A stretch of 64,000 nucleotides of DNA from Roseiarcus sp963737365 (GTDB taxonomy: Bacteria > Pseudomonadota > Alphaproteobacteria > Rhizobiales > Beijerinckiaceae). This document shows, piece after piece, positions 8,322-16,574 of this stretch; the stretch's first letter is position 1; each line of letters starts with the position of its first letter. The stretch lies in the NCBI GenBank assembly GCA_963737365.1, contig CAVTSD010000007.1, positions 62,001-126,000 on the forward strand, written 5' to 3'. Position numbers and translations under genes: made by a program. The notes beneath the pieces are model-generated. The model saw only the letters and a list, made by a program, of their open reading frames with translations, did no database searches and had not been told where the DNA came from.

Positions 8322-8482
8322 GTTGGGGGCAGCTTAAGGGCCAGGCGACTGCGGTTAACCCATCTCATCGAAAAGTTAATCACATAACTGAAAAGCATTG
8401 AAATCAAAGCCATCCGCCCCATGTGTACATTTGTTCAACTTCTGAGTTGGATGAACACAAATAAGAAAAGACCAGAACCCAA

Positions 8483-8701
8483 ATGCTTTGCTCACAGAAT
8501 ACCCATCGCGAGGGGGGCGCGTGTTCCTCTCCGCTCATCGTCAACGATCTCTGCGCTCAGTTGGCGCCGCTCAACCGCTATGGCCTTCCGGGCCTTGGCG
8601 CTGTCGTCGCTGACGGCGCTCGCGCGCTCATCGGCGTGTCGCGCAAGGCGGTTGGCGCCGCGTTTGCGCGCTCCGATTCCTCGCACGAACTCGCCGCATA
8701 A
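8483..8701 (+). CDS. Possible small hypothetical protein
   Basis: A 72-codon frame (MLCSQNTHREGGACSSPLIV at the start, SDSSHELAA at the end) uses codons like its neighbours from about codon 16 onward. It fills the gap before the homospermidine synthase stop. The 140 bases before it are unusually AT-rich and could hold a promoter. There is no good Shine-Dalgarno and I recognise no family. The segment GVSRKAVGAAF superficially recalls dihydropteroate synthase, but nothing else in the frame agrees. Support is weak. Confidence 0.3.
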   Translation: MLCSQNTHREGGACSSPLIVNDLCAQLAPLNRYGLPGLGAVVADGARALIGVSRKAVGAAFARSDSSHELAA

Positions 8702-8718
8702 GGCTCACGTGCTGCCGT

Positions 8719-10152
8719 CTAGCGCACCAGTACGTTCTTGAACTGCCACGGATCGCCCTGGTCGATATCCTCAGGGAAGAGGCCAGGGCGATTGGCTAGT
8801 GGCGTCCAATCCGTATAGACGCCGACGACCGGGCCGAGATAGGGCGTTTGAACCTCAAGGCAGCGGCGGAAGTCGAGTTCGTCGGCTTCGACAATTCCCG
8901 CTTTCGGGTTCTCGAGCGCCCAGACCATGCCGGCCAAAACCGCTGACGTGACCTGCATGCCCGTCGCGTTCTGATAGGGCGCGAGCGCGCGCGTCTCCTC
9001 GACCGAAAGCTGCGAGCCATACCAATATGCGTTGCGGGCGTGGCCGTAGAGAAGCACCCCCAGTTCGTCGATTCCGTCCAGGATCTCGGCTTCGCCAAGA
9101 ATATGGTGCGCGCTCTGAATTTCGCCGGCGCGGCCGAACAGTTCATGCAGGCTCAAGACCGCGTCGTCGCATGGGTGATAGGCGTAGTGGCAGGTCGGCC
9201 GGTATGCCGGCGCGCCCTTGTCGTCGCGCACGGTGTAATAGTCGGCGATCGAGATGGCCTCGTTGTGCGTAACAAGAAAGCCGAACTGCCCCCGCGCGGT
9301 CGGGGTCCATGAGCGAACGCGCGTATTGGCGCCAGGCTGGTTGATGTAGATCGCCGCGCCGCAACCTTTCTTGTGATAGCCGGCATTGTCGGGCGCCCAT
9401 TTCTCATGGCTCCCCCAGCCGAGCTCGGCGGGCTGCATGCCTTCCGACAGGAAGCCCTCGATCGACCAGGTGTTGACAAACACGTTGCGCGGCTTCGGGC
9501 TCTTGGCGCGCTGCGTGTCGCGCTCCGCAATATGCACGCCCTTGACGCCAAGGCGCTGCGCGAGGCGCGCCCATTCTTCCTTGCTTGTTGGCTCTCCACC
9601 TTTGTCGCCGAGATCGTTGGCGAGATTGACGAGCGCCTGCTTGACGAACCAGGAGACCATGCCGGGATTTGCCCCGCAGCACGAGATGGCGGTCGAGCCG
9701 CCAGGGTTCTTGCGCCGTTCCGCGAGCACCGTTTCTCGCAGGGCGTAGTTGGTGCGCGCGTCATTGCCGAGCGACTTGTCGTAATAAAAGCCCGGCCAGG
9801 GCTCGACGACCGTGTCGATATAAAGCGCGCCGAGTTCGCGGCACTGGCGCATGAGATCGAGCGACGAGGTGTCGACCGACAGATTGACGCAGAAGCCCTG
9901 GCCCGAGCCCGCAGTCAGGTATTTGGTCAGCACGTCGCGATAATTCTCGCGCGTGAGACCCTCGTGCACGAAGCGGACGCCGCGATCATCGAGAAGCTTC
10001 CGATCGGAATCGTTGGGGTCGATGACGACGAAGCGATCCTGGTCGAACTCGAAGTGACGCTCGATCAGGGGCAGGGTGCCCTTGCCGATCGATCCGAAGC
10101 CGATCATCACGATCGGGCCCTCGATGCGCCCGTGCTGCGGCCAATGGGTCAT
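8719..10152 (-). CDS. hss: Homospermidine synthase
   Basis: The enzyme makes sym-homospermidine from putrescine (or putrescine and spermidine) using NAD as a prosthetic group, in the cytoplasm. The 477-residue length matches the bacterial family. It opens with MTHWPQHGRIEGPIVMIGFG and a Rossmann GFGSIGKG (residues 18-25), followed by VVIDPNDSDRKLLDDRG. Further conserved segments include YIDTVVEPWPGFYYD, SCCGANPGMVSWFVKQAL, HYAYHPCDDAVLSLHELFG and NATGMQVTSAVLAGMVWALE. It stands alone and is divergent from the P460 gene. Homospermidine is a typical polyamine of Rhizobiales, which supports the taxonomic inference. Confidence 0.96.
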   Translation of the reverse strand: MTHWPQHGRIEGPIVMIGFGSIGKGTLPLIERHFEFDQDRFVVIDPNDSDRKLLDDRGVRFVHEGLTRENYRDVLTKYLTAGSGQGFCVNLSVDTSSLDLMRQCRELGALYIDTVVEPWPGFYYDKSLGNDARTNYALRETVLAERRKNPGGSTAISCCGANPGMVSWFVKQALVNLANDLGDKGGEPTSKEEWARLAQRLGVKGVHIAERDTQRAKSPKPRNVFVNTWSIEGFLSEGMQPAELGWGSHEKWAPDNAGYHKKGCGAAIYINQPGANTRVRSWTPTARGQFGFLVTHNEAISIADYYTVRDDKGAPAYRPTCHYAYHPCDDAVLSLHELFGRAGEIQSAHHILGEAEILDGIDELGVLLYGHARNAYWYGSQLSVEETRALAPYQNATGMQVTSAVLAGMVWALENPKAGIVEADELDFRRCLEVQTPYLGPVVGVYTDWTPLANRPGLFPEDIDQGDPWQFKNVLVR

Positions 10153-10487
10153 GGCGTCAGATCTCCTTCAAGCGCGAGCGTGGTTGAGGGCGGTTAAAGC
10201 CATGGCGTTCCAGGCGCGTCAATAGCGCGCGAACGCGCGTTTAGTCGTCAAACCGTCACATGAATGCTCAGACTTGACGCCTGTTATCATTCGGGGGCAG
10301 GTTCGCCGTCGACTTCAAGACGCTGCAGGTGGCCCCATGAGGGTTGAGCGCTGGCGGCATTGGATCTCGCATTGTGCGGCGCTGCATAGCAGCGGCGGCG
10401 TCCCCCAATCATTGTCTCAGTCAAGTTCGCGACGGCTTCTTCGCCAGAGCGCGATTGCGTCGAAAAGCCAATGAACGGAGGCGCACT
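10153..10487. other. Intergenic region between hss and the P460 gene
   Basis: About 335 bases upstream of two divergent genes. Open frames here are short extensions or shadows. There is a GC-rich inverted stretch near 10225-10245, and GGAG at 10477-10480 is the P460 ribosome-binding site. I see no named promoter motif. Confidence 0.4.
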
Positions 10488-11039
10488 ATGGTGAGCAAAA
10501 AGATCGCGGTTCCGATGGTCGTCCTGCCCTCTCTCCTGGCCGGAATCGCATTTGCGGCCCAAGATCGGTACACGCTGCAGGTGCCTGGCGGCCTCGCCTT
10601 TGCGGACTTCCGGGGATACGAGGATTGGCAAGTGATCGCCGCCAGTCACAACGGCGATAAGATCGCAATCATTCTCGGCAATCCCGCGATGATCGAGGCC
10701 CGCAAAGCGGGCATTCCCGGCAACGGCAAGCCGTTCCCCGATGGCGCGCGAATGGCCAAGATCCATTGGATGGCGAAGAAGGCTGAGGACCAACCTGGCG
10801 ATCCGATTGTCCCCGGCGCGCTGCATGATGTGGACTTCATGGTGAAGGACAAAGCGAAGTTCGCCGACAGCGGCGGATGGGGATACGCCCAGTTCGAATA
10901 CGATCCCGCCTCCGACACGTTCCGGCCCGGCACGACCGAGGACACGCCGTCGCAGGAACACGACGCCAAATGCGGATTCGCCTGCCACACAATCGTGGCC
11001 GACAGGGACTACGTCTTCACCGCCTACCCGAAGCGGTAG
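10488..11039 (+). CDS. Cytochrome P460-family periplasmic haem protein
   Basis: The 183-residue product has a signal peptide (MVSKKIAVPMVVLPSLLAG, cut after IAFA) and a cytochrome P460 domain: FADFRGYEDWQVIAASHNGD, FPDGARMAKIHWMAKK and GGWGYAQFEYDP. It ends in AKCGFACHTIVADRDYVFTA, YPKR. P460/c'-beta proteins detoxify or oxidise hydroxylamine and nitric oxide. The haem-attachment motif here is C-G-F-A-C-H, with three rather than two residues between the Cys. ATG at 10488 has GGAG upstream; the open frame begins earlier but lacks a signal peptide there. It precedes an efflux pair by about 70 bases and might be co-transcribed. Confidence 0.85.
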   Translation: MVSKKIAVPMVVLPSLLAGIAFAAQDRYTLQVPGGLAFADFRGYEDWQVIAASHNGDKIAIILGNPAMIEARKAGIPGNGKPFPDGARMAKIHWMAKKAEDQPGDPIVPGALHDVDFMVKDKAKFADSGGWGYAQFEYDPASDTFRPGTTEDTPSQEHDAKCGFACHTIVADRDYVFTAYPKR

Positions 11040-11111
11040 GTGAAGGGATCGCCATCGCCGCCGTCCGCTCGGGACGGGGATGAGTTTGAGGTTCGATGAC
11101 GGGACTGCGCC

Positions 11112-12638
11112 ATGAGCGAGCAAAGCCGCGAGATGACCGGGAAGCGTAATCAGCCGGCTTCGATCGACCGGGCCGAAGCGACACCGCCTCCGGAAAAGTC
11201 CGCCAGCGCCGAGGCGGTCTTGCCCGAGACGCCAAAGCCCGCTGCGCGCCGAAAAGTGCTGCTTGGAGCGGCAGGCCTTCTGATCCTGGCCGGCGCCTTT
11301 TGGTTCGGCATTCCATGGGTCCAGACAACCCTCACCACCGTTTCGACCGACGACGCCTACGTCAACGGTCACGTCACGTTCGTGGCCGCCCGCGTCAAGG
11401 GCCAGGTCTCGCGGGTCCTCGTCGACGACAACTACCGGGTGCGCAAAGGAGACCTTCTCGTCCAACTGGACAAGGAGCCCTTTCAGATCGCGGTCGCGAT
11501 CAAAAAGGCGGCCGTCGTGACGGCGACAGCAGACCTGCAAGTGGCCAAGTCCAAAGTACGCGGCATCGAAGCGGAGGCCATGAGCCGGCGCCGCGCGTTG
11601 GAGCACGCGATTGAGAACGTCGACGACCAGGTCGCCCTGCTGCGCGCCAAGGTTGCCGGCGTCGACAAGAGCAAAGCCGAACTCGCGCTGGCTCAGGTCG
11701 ACTTCGACCGGGCAGCCAAATTGGTGGTGACGAACGATACCCCAAAGTCGGAGTATGACCGCCGGCAGGCCATCTTGTTGTCGGCCCGCGCGGACGTGGT
11801 CGCGGCGCTGGCTGATGTCCGGCAGATCCGCGCCTCTTTGGGATTGCCGCCGACGTCCGACGAAGCCGATCTCGGTCAAGTTCCTCCAAATCTCGATCAA
11901 ACCTTTTCGTCGGTGCTCCAGGCGCAGGCGGCGATGATTCAGAGCGCGGCGCAACTCGGCGTCATCCATTCGTTCGACGAGGGGCCACGCGCCATGGTCG
12001 AGGCGTTCGAAAAGGAAGGCGACGTCAATGCCACCTTCGATCGGCTGGCGGCCAACGCGCCGGACGTCAAGCAGGCCGAGGCTAAGCTCGAGGTCGCCAA
12101 GCGCGATCTCGACCAGGCCGAGCTCGATCTCCGCTACTGCGACGTCCTTGCGGAGGTCGACGGCGTGATTACGCGGCGCAACGTGAATCCGGGCGACAAC
12201 ATCCAGGTCGGCCAGGCGCTCATGGCGATCCGCTCGCTCAATGAGATTTGGGTCGACGCCAATTTCAAGGAAACGCAGCTCGGCGACCTGCGCATCGGCC
12301 AGCCGGTCGATCTCTACGTCGACATGTATGGCGACCGCCATGTGTTCAAGGGGCGCATTTCCGGCTTTACCGAGGGGACCGGATCGACCCTGGCGCTGTT
12401 GCCGGCAGAGAACGCCACGGGCAACTTCGTCAAGGTGGTGCAGCGACTGCCGGTTCGGATCGACCTCGAGAACTATGATCCAGACAAGAACCCCCTGTTT
12501 ATCGGCACGTCGGTGGTTCCCTACGTCTACTTTAAGAAGCCGCCCACCGGACCCAACGCGGGCAACTTTTTGCAGGCGCGTGCGCCTGAATCACAAACCA
12601 GCGGCACAACTGCAGATCCGTCGGGCGCAAGCAAGTGA
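11112..12638 (+). CDS. HlyD/EmrA-family membrane-fusion protein
   Basis: This periplasmic adaptor links an inner-membrane exporter to an outer-membrane channel. Of 508 residues, the first 47 are cytoplasmic and Ala/Pro-rich. One transmembrane helix (about 49-67) follows, then the first biotinyl-lipoyl half (STDDAYVNGHVTFVAARVKG, VDDNYRVRKGDLLVQLDKEP), a long coiled-coil hairpin (about 140-330), the second lipoyl half (DVLAEVDGVITRRNVNPGDN) and a beta-barrel region (IWVDANFKETQLGDLRIGQP). Its stop overlaps the GTG start of the next gene (GTGA), so the two are translationally coupled. Together they form an EmrAB-type multidrug efflux pair; the substrate is unknown. Confidence 0.93.
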   Translation: MSEQSREMTGKRNQPASIDRAEATPPPEKSASAEAVLPETPKPAARRKVLLGAAGLLILAGAFWFGIPWVQTTLTTVSTDDAYVNGHVTFVAARVKGQVSRVLVDDNYRVRKGDLLVQLDKEPFQIAVAIKKAAVVTATADLQVAKSKVRGIEAEAMSRRRALEHAIENVDDQVALLRAKVAGVDKSKAELALAQVDFDRAAKLVVTNDTPKSEYDRRQAILLSARADVVAALADVRQIRASLGLPPTSDEADLGQVPPNLDQTFSSVLQAQAAMIQSAAQLGVIHSFDEGPRAMVEAFEKEGDVNATFDRLAANAPDVKQAEAKLEVAKRDLDQAELDLRYCDVLAEVDGVITRRNVNPGDNIQVGQALMAIRSLNEIWVDANFKETQLGDLRIGQPVDLYVDMYGDRHVFKGRISGFTEGTGSTLALLPAENATGNFVKVVQRLPVRIDLENYDPDKNPLFIGTSVVPYVYFKKPPTGPNAGNFLQARAPESQTSGTTADPSGASK

Positions 12639-14242
12639 CCGCCGCGGCGCTTTCGCCCGCGAGACCGCAGGTTGCGCGGAGTCCGTGGCTGGTCGCCGCG
12701 ATCGTCGTGGTGCCCGCATTCATGGAGGTGCTCGACACCACCATCGTGCTGGTCGCGCTGCGCTACATCGCGGGGGGCCTGTCGGCTGCCGCCGATGACG
12801 CCGAGTGGGTTATCACCAGCTACCTTGCCGCCAACGCCTTCATCCTGCCGATTACCGGCTGGCTCAGCGCTCATCTAGGTCGCCGCAACTACTTCCTGGC
12901 GTCGATTGCGATATTCACCGTCAGTTCTTTGCTGTGTGGACTCGCTGGCAGTTTGGCTCAGCTGATCCTGTTCCGCGTCATCCAGGGTCTCGCGGGCGGC
13001 GGTCTGCAACCCGGCAGTCAGGGGATATTGCTGGACGCCTTCCCGCGGGAAAGGCAAGGCGCAGCGATGACGCTGTTCGGCCTTGCGGTGCTGATCGCGC
13101 CGGTGGTCGGCCCGACCTTGGGCGGTTGGATAACGGATACTTACAATTGGCGCTGGTGCTTTTTGATCAACGTGCCCGTCGGAATCCTAGCGTTCATCGG
13201 TTGTTATTTCCTGCTTGACGATCCGGACTATCTGGTCGCCCAGCGTGCGGAGTTGAGGAAGCAGCCGCTCCATTTTGACGCAATCGGCTTGTCGCTTCTG
13301 GCCATCGTCATAATCTCGTGGGAAGTGATGCTGAGCAAAGGCCAGGAATGGGACTGGCTGGGGGATCCATTCTGGCGCGTCCAGACTCTTGTCATTTCCT
13401 TAGTGACGGGTCTGGTTGCGTTGATTGTCTGGGAGTTGCGTCACCGCAACCCGGTCGTCAATTTCCGTGTGCTGGGCGAACGCAACTTTGCGGCCTGCTG
13501 CATCATCATCTTTTGCGCCTACCTTGCGCTCTTCGCCGCCACCAAGTCATTGCTTGGCCTGCTGCAAGCCCTGTTTGGTTATGATGCGCTAAAGACTGGG
13601 TTGGTGATGTCGCCTTCCGGGTTCTTTGCCGTCGCGGCGATGCCGATTGTCGGCCGCCTGATAGGCCTCAAGGTGGATGCGCGATGGCTGATCGCCGCAG
13701 GATTGCTGATCATGACTGTGGGAAACTATTGGATGTCGCAACTCAACCTCGACATCAGTCCGGGCCAGGCGGTTTGGCCTCGAGTGCTCGTGGTCATGGG
13801 GCTCTCGGTCTGTTTTGCTCCGGCGAATGTAGCCGCGTACCTCTACACGCCACTCGCGTTGCGCGGGGCGGCCATCGGCATACTGAGTCTCCTGCGCAAC
13901 GAGGGTGGCAGCGTCGGGGTGTCGCTGTCCCAAACCTTCCAAGAGCGACGCGATCAGTTTCATGTTCTGCGACTTGGGGAGCGTCTCGATCCCCTTAACG
14001 CCGCCGCCAGCAACTTTCTCGCGCGGGCTCAGGCGTTCTTTGTTCAACAGACCGGCGATCCAGTCGCCGCCCAGCAACTGGCTGTGCAGCAGCTCGACAA
14101 CCTGCGCCAGCAGCAGGCGTCTTCGCTTGCCTTTTTCGACACCTTTTGGATGGCGGCCGTGCTGACGTTTTTAGTCACCTTTGCGGTATTGTTTATGAAG
14201 CGTTCGGTGGCTGAGAAAGGCGCCAGCGCCAGCTCCGAATGA
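12635..14242 (+). CDS. EmrB-type DHA2-family MFS drug efflux transporter
   Basis: The 535-residue inner-membrane protein has about 14 predicted helices. Family motifs are AFMEVLDTTIVLVALRYIAG (motif D1), WLSAHLGRRNYFLASIAIF (motif A) and GLQPGSQGILLDAFPRERQG (motif B region). FGLAVLIAPVVGPTLGGWIT is the antiporter motif C. GTG at 12635 overlaps the TGA of the adaptor gene by four bases. The C-terminus is Gln-rich (QQTGDPVAAQQLAVQQL) before the last helix, as in EmrB relatives. Its stop is eight bases from the end of the convergent DoxX gene. No TolC-like gene is adjacent. Confidence 0.94.
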   Translation: MTAAALSPARPQVARSPWLVAAIVVVPAFMEVLDTTIVLVALRYIAGGLSAAADDAEWVITSYLAANAFILPITGWLSAHLGRRNYFLASIAIFTVSSLLCGLAGSLAQLILFRVIQGLAGGGLQPGSQGILLDAFPRERQGAAMTLFGLAVLIAPVVGPTLGGWITDTYNWRWCFLINVPVGILAFIGCYFLLDDPDYLVAQRAELRKQPLHFDAIGLSLLAIVIISWEVMLSKGQEWDWLGDPFWRVQTLVISLVTGLVALIVWELRHRNPVVNFRVLGERNFAACCIIIFCAYLALFAATKSLLGLLQALFGYDALKTGLVMSPSGFFAVAAMPIVGRLIGLKVDARWLIAAGLLIMTVGNYWMSQLNLDISPGQAVWPRVLVVMGLSVCFAPANVAAYLYTPLALRGAAIGILSLLRNEGGSVGVSLSQTFQERRDQFHVLRLGERLDPLNAAASNFLARAQAFFVQQTGDPVAAQQLAVQQLDNLRQQQASSLAFFDTFWMAAVLTFLVTFAVLFMKRSVAEKGASASSE

Positions 14243-14249
14243 GCACGAG

Positions 14250-14765
14250 CTAGTAAGTCGTGCGCTTTGCGCTCCAGCCGTCGAGGCCCAGCAGCCGGTC
14301 GATCGAGATCGCGCCGGGGCCGAAGGTGAGGATCGCGAGCGCCATCGCCGCCCAGTAGAGATGAAAGTTCGCCCAACCGTCCGGATAGGTGAGCTGGATG
14401 ATTGCGGTCATGCCCAAAAGGCCGAGCGCCGCCCAGCGGGTGAGAAACCCGAACGCGAGCAGGATCGGCAGCACGATTTCCCCCGTGCTCGCCATCGCCG
14501 CGACGAGATCCGGCATGGGAAACGGGATCTCGGCGCCGAAGACGTGCAGCTTGTATTCCTGCGAGAACAGGATCTTCGTTCCGAACGAGAGCGTGAACCA
14601 GCCGTCCCAGCGCGTGAGGCCCGAGGCGAAGAAAGGCCGCGCCAGCGCAAGCCTCAGGACGAGCAGGGGCAGCCAGGCCGGCACGAGCCCGAAGACGAGG
14701 CTTGTGAGGCGCGCGATCGGATTCGACGGGCTGAGCGGGCCGGCGTGTGCGGTATCGGCGATCAT
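14250..14765 (-). CDS. DoxX-family membrane protein (bufD-like)
   Basis: A 171-residue inner-membrane protein with four hydrophobic segments: WLPLLVLRLALARPFFASGL, TGEIVLPILLAFGFLTRWAA, LGLLGMTAIIQLTYPDGWAN and YWAAMALAILTFGPGAISID. Its ATG overlaps the bufC TGA (ATGA at 14762-14765), so it is the last gene of a tightly coupled bufB-bufC-DoxX operon. DoxX genes commonly end bufferin operons, where they are called bufD. The biochemical role there is not settled. The family call is firm and the functional link is from context. Confidence 0.88.
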   Translation of the reverse strand: MIADTAHAGPLSPSNPIARLTSLVFGLVPAWLPLLVLRLALARPFFASGLTRWDGWFTLSFGTKILFSQEYKLHVFGAEIPFPMPDLVAAMASTGEIVLPILLAFGFLTRWAALGLLGMTAIIQLTYPDGWANFHLYWAAMALAILTFGPGAISIDRLLGLDGWSAKRTTY

Positions 14766-15553
14766 GATGCTTGCCCTGGGATGATGGAAGCGACGGCGCC
14801 GGACTCGACCAGTCCGACCAGATGGGCCCCGAAGTCGAACGCGGGGTCGTCGAGAGCGGCGAGGGCTTCGATCAATGTCGCGCCCTCGCGCAACGGAAGC
14901 GCGAAATCCAAGCCAAGCGGCGGCAGGACGCGCACGCGAACCTCGTAGTCCGGACGCGTGACGAGCGCGTCTTCGGCCGGACCTTCGGCCAGTGCTGCCG
15001 GGCGGTCGCAGTCTTGCGCCGACGCCCAGACCGACGCGGCGGGCGTCGCGAAGCGCACGAGCCGCGCCGCAGGGTGAAAGGCGATCCGTGTTCCCGCGAG
15101 ACAATCCGGACTGAGCGCGGCGAGTTCGGCGACCGTCGCCACGCTCGCGTCTTCGGCATGATAGGCCTCGACCCAGGCGTTCTCGAGCCGCGCCACGTCG
15201 CGAATACCGGCGAGACCATGCCGTGCTGGATCGATGCCGTTAGCGCACCCGAGATACTCAGCCACGAACTCAGGGAACGACTCGCCATAGGCGATCATCA
15301 CCGGTGAGCGCGGTTTGTTCGCGCGCACAAACGCGCGCGCCATGGCGCGAAATAATTCGTCGCCAGCTATCCGCCGGGAGACGGGGTAGCGCGCTTCGAT
15401 GGCGCCAATCAGCCCGACGGCGACGTTGTTGCGATAGACTGCAAATCGGCGGGAGTCGGGGGCGCCGAGGCGCCCATGGGTTGTCGCGGGCGGCGGCGCG
15501 GCGGGATCGCCAAGCGCCGTCGCAAAGGCGCGGACGGTCGTCTCAAACGACAT
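14762..15553 (-). CDS. bufC: DUF2063-family MNIO partner protein (BufC-like)
   Basis: A 263-residue protein with the DUF2063 N-terminal domain: SRRFAVYRNNVAVGLIGAIE, ARYPVSRRIAGDELFRAMAR, AFVRANKPRSPVMIAYGESF. A less conserved C-terminal half follows. DUF2063 proteins are annotated as putative DNA-binding, but in bufferin clusters they work with the DUF692 (MNIO) enzyme, probably delivering the precursor peptide. It overlaps bufB by 11 bases upstream and the DoxX gene by four downstream. This order and spacing are typical of buf operons. Confidence 0.88.
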   Translation of the reverse strand: MSFETTVRAFATALGDPAAPPPATTHGRLGAPDSRRFAVYRNNVAVGLIGAIEARYPVSRRIAGDELFRAMARAFVRANKPRSPVMIAYGESFPEFVAEYLGCANGIDPARHGLAGIRDVARLENAWVEAYHAEDASVATVAELAALSPDCLAGTRIAFHPAARLVRFATPAASVWASAQDCDRPAALAEGPAEDALVTRPDYEVRVRVLPPLGLDFALPLREGATLIEALAALDDPAFDFGAHLVGLVESGAVASIIPGQAS

Positions 15554-16430
15554 CGGCGTGCTCCGGCGCTCTCGCCGCCTCGACCATGACGCGCTCCGCG
15601 CGGCGCGCTTCGCTGAGAAGCGTCGGCCAGGGGGGCACGTCGTTGTCCCACTCGATCAGCGTCGGCGTCGCGCCAAGCCGTCGGATCGTCGCGGCGTAAA
15701 GCGACCAGACGGGGTCGCGGACCGGCGAATTGTGGGCGTCGATGAGCAGCGGCAGGCCCCCGTCGTCGGTGTCGTCGGCTGAGCCGGCGAGATGGATCTC
15801 GCCAACCGCTGAAAGCGGAAAGTCGGCGAGGTAGCGGTCGGGTCCGAAGCCGTGGTTGACGGCGCTGACGAACACATTGGTGACGTCGAGCAAAAGGCCG
15901 CAGCCGGTGCGGCGCGCAATCTCGCGCAGGAAATCCGTTTCCGCCCAGGTGCTTTCGGCGAAGACGACATAGGTCGAGGGATTTTCGAGCAGCATCGTCC
16001 GCCCGAGCGCGGTCTGTACTTCGTCGACATGATCCGCGACGCGCGCGACCGTTTCGTCCGTGTAGGGCAGGGGCAGGAGGTCGTTGAAAAACGCGCCCTC
16101 GTGCGTCGACCAGGCCAGGTGCTCGGAGACCAGGGTCGGCTCGAATCGCTTGGCGACCGCGGCGAGGCGTCGAAGATGGGCGCGGTCGAGCGGTCCGGGC
16201 GAGCCGATCGACAGCCCGACGCCATGCAGCGACAGCGGATAGCGCTCCCGGATCACGTCGAGGCGCCGGTGCGGGGCCCCGCCGGCGCCCATATAGTTTT
16301 CCGCGTGAATTTCGAAAAATCCAAGCTCGGGACGGGTCTCGACGATCGCCTCGAAATGCTCGGGCTTGAACCCGACGCCGACGCTTGGCGCGCCGAAGAC
16401 GTTAAGAGAACGATGATCCTCGACGGTCAT
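15543..16430 (-). CDS. bufB: Multinuclear iron oxidase, DUF692 (MNIO) family (BufB-like)
   Basis: MNIO enzymes use two or three iron ions to modify Cys (or other) residues of ribosomally made peptides. In bufferins they create copper-binding heterocycles. The 295-residue TIM-barrel protein shows the expected segments with metal-binding His, Glu, Asp and Asn: FEIHAENYMG, LSLHGVGLSIGSPG, LVSEHLAWS, LLENPSTYV, GLLLDVTNVFVSAVNHG, EIHLAGSADD, LIDAHNSPV and LIEWDNDVPPW. ATG at 16430 has GGAG six bases upstream. A sigma-F-like promoter (16474-16499) lies just upstream, leaving no room for a bufA precursor gene. The family is certain; the natural substrate is not in this locus. Confidence 0.93.
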   Translation of the reverse strand: MTVEDHRSLNVFGAPSVGVGFKPEHFEAIVETRPELGFFEIHAENYMGAGGAPHRRLDVIRERYPLSLHGVGLSIGSPGPLDRAHLRRLAAVAKRFEPTLVSEHLAWSTHEGAFFNDLLPLPYTDETVARVADHVDEVQTALGRTMLLENPSTYVVFAESTWAETDFLREIARRTGCGLLLDVTNVFVSAVNHGFGPDRYLADFPLSAVGEIHLAGSADDTDDGGLPLLIDAHNSPVRDPVWSLYAATIRRLGATPTLIEWDNDVPPWPTLLSEARRAERVMVEAARAPEHADVV

Positions 16431-16473
16431 GGGTTGCTCCACGGCCCCGTTGCGATGGGACGGCATTGGCGAC

Positions 16474-16499
16474 TTCGCTCGCGCGCTTCGGCATGTTAC
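16474..16499 (-). promoter_or_regulatory. Sigma-F-type ECF promoter for bufB
   Basis: On the minus strand GTAACA (16494-16499) is followed after exactly 16 bases by CGAA (16474-16477), 44 bases before the bufB start codon. From memory, Caulobacter SigF promoters have GTAACC and CGAA boxes about 16 bases apart. The neighbouring sigma gene is of that type, so SigF-like control is the natural reading. Confidence 0.6.
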
Positions 16500-16543
16500 A
16501 TCCGCGTCAAATCGCTCTTCGAGCAAAATATTTCCCCGGATCT

Positions 16544-16568
16544 GTAACGGCAGACGAAACGAAACGAA
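16544..16568 (+). promoter_or_regulatory. Possible autoregulatory sigma-F-type promoter
   Basis: GTAACG (16544-16549) is followed after 15 bases by CGAA (16565-16568), seven to ten bases before the sigma-factor ATG at 16575. If used, the transcript would be nearly leaderless. Spacing is one base short of the bufB promoter, and CGAA occurs three times in this stretch, so support is moderate to weak. Confidence 0.35.
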
Positions 16569-16574
16569 GCCCTT

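Noticed and set aside
8483..8701. folP (dihydropteroate synthase) fragment
   Set aside because: Only a GVSRKA-like tract is similar; surrounding residues and length do not fit.
10287..12341. 684-codon minus-strand frame opposite the P460 and EmrA-type genes
   Set aside because: Shadow of two real genes; no recognisable domain, and its right part opposes a well-conserved adaptor.
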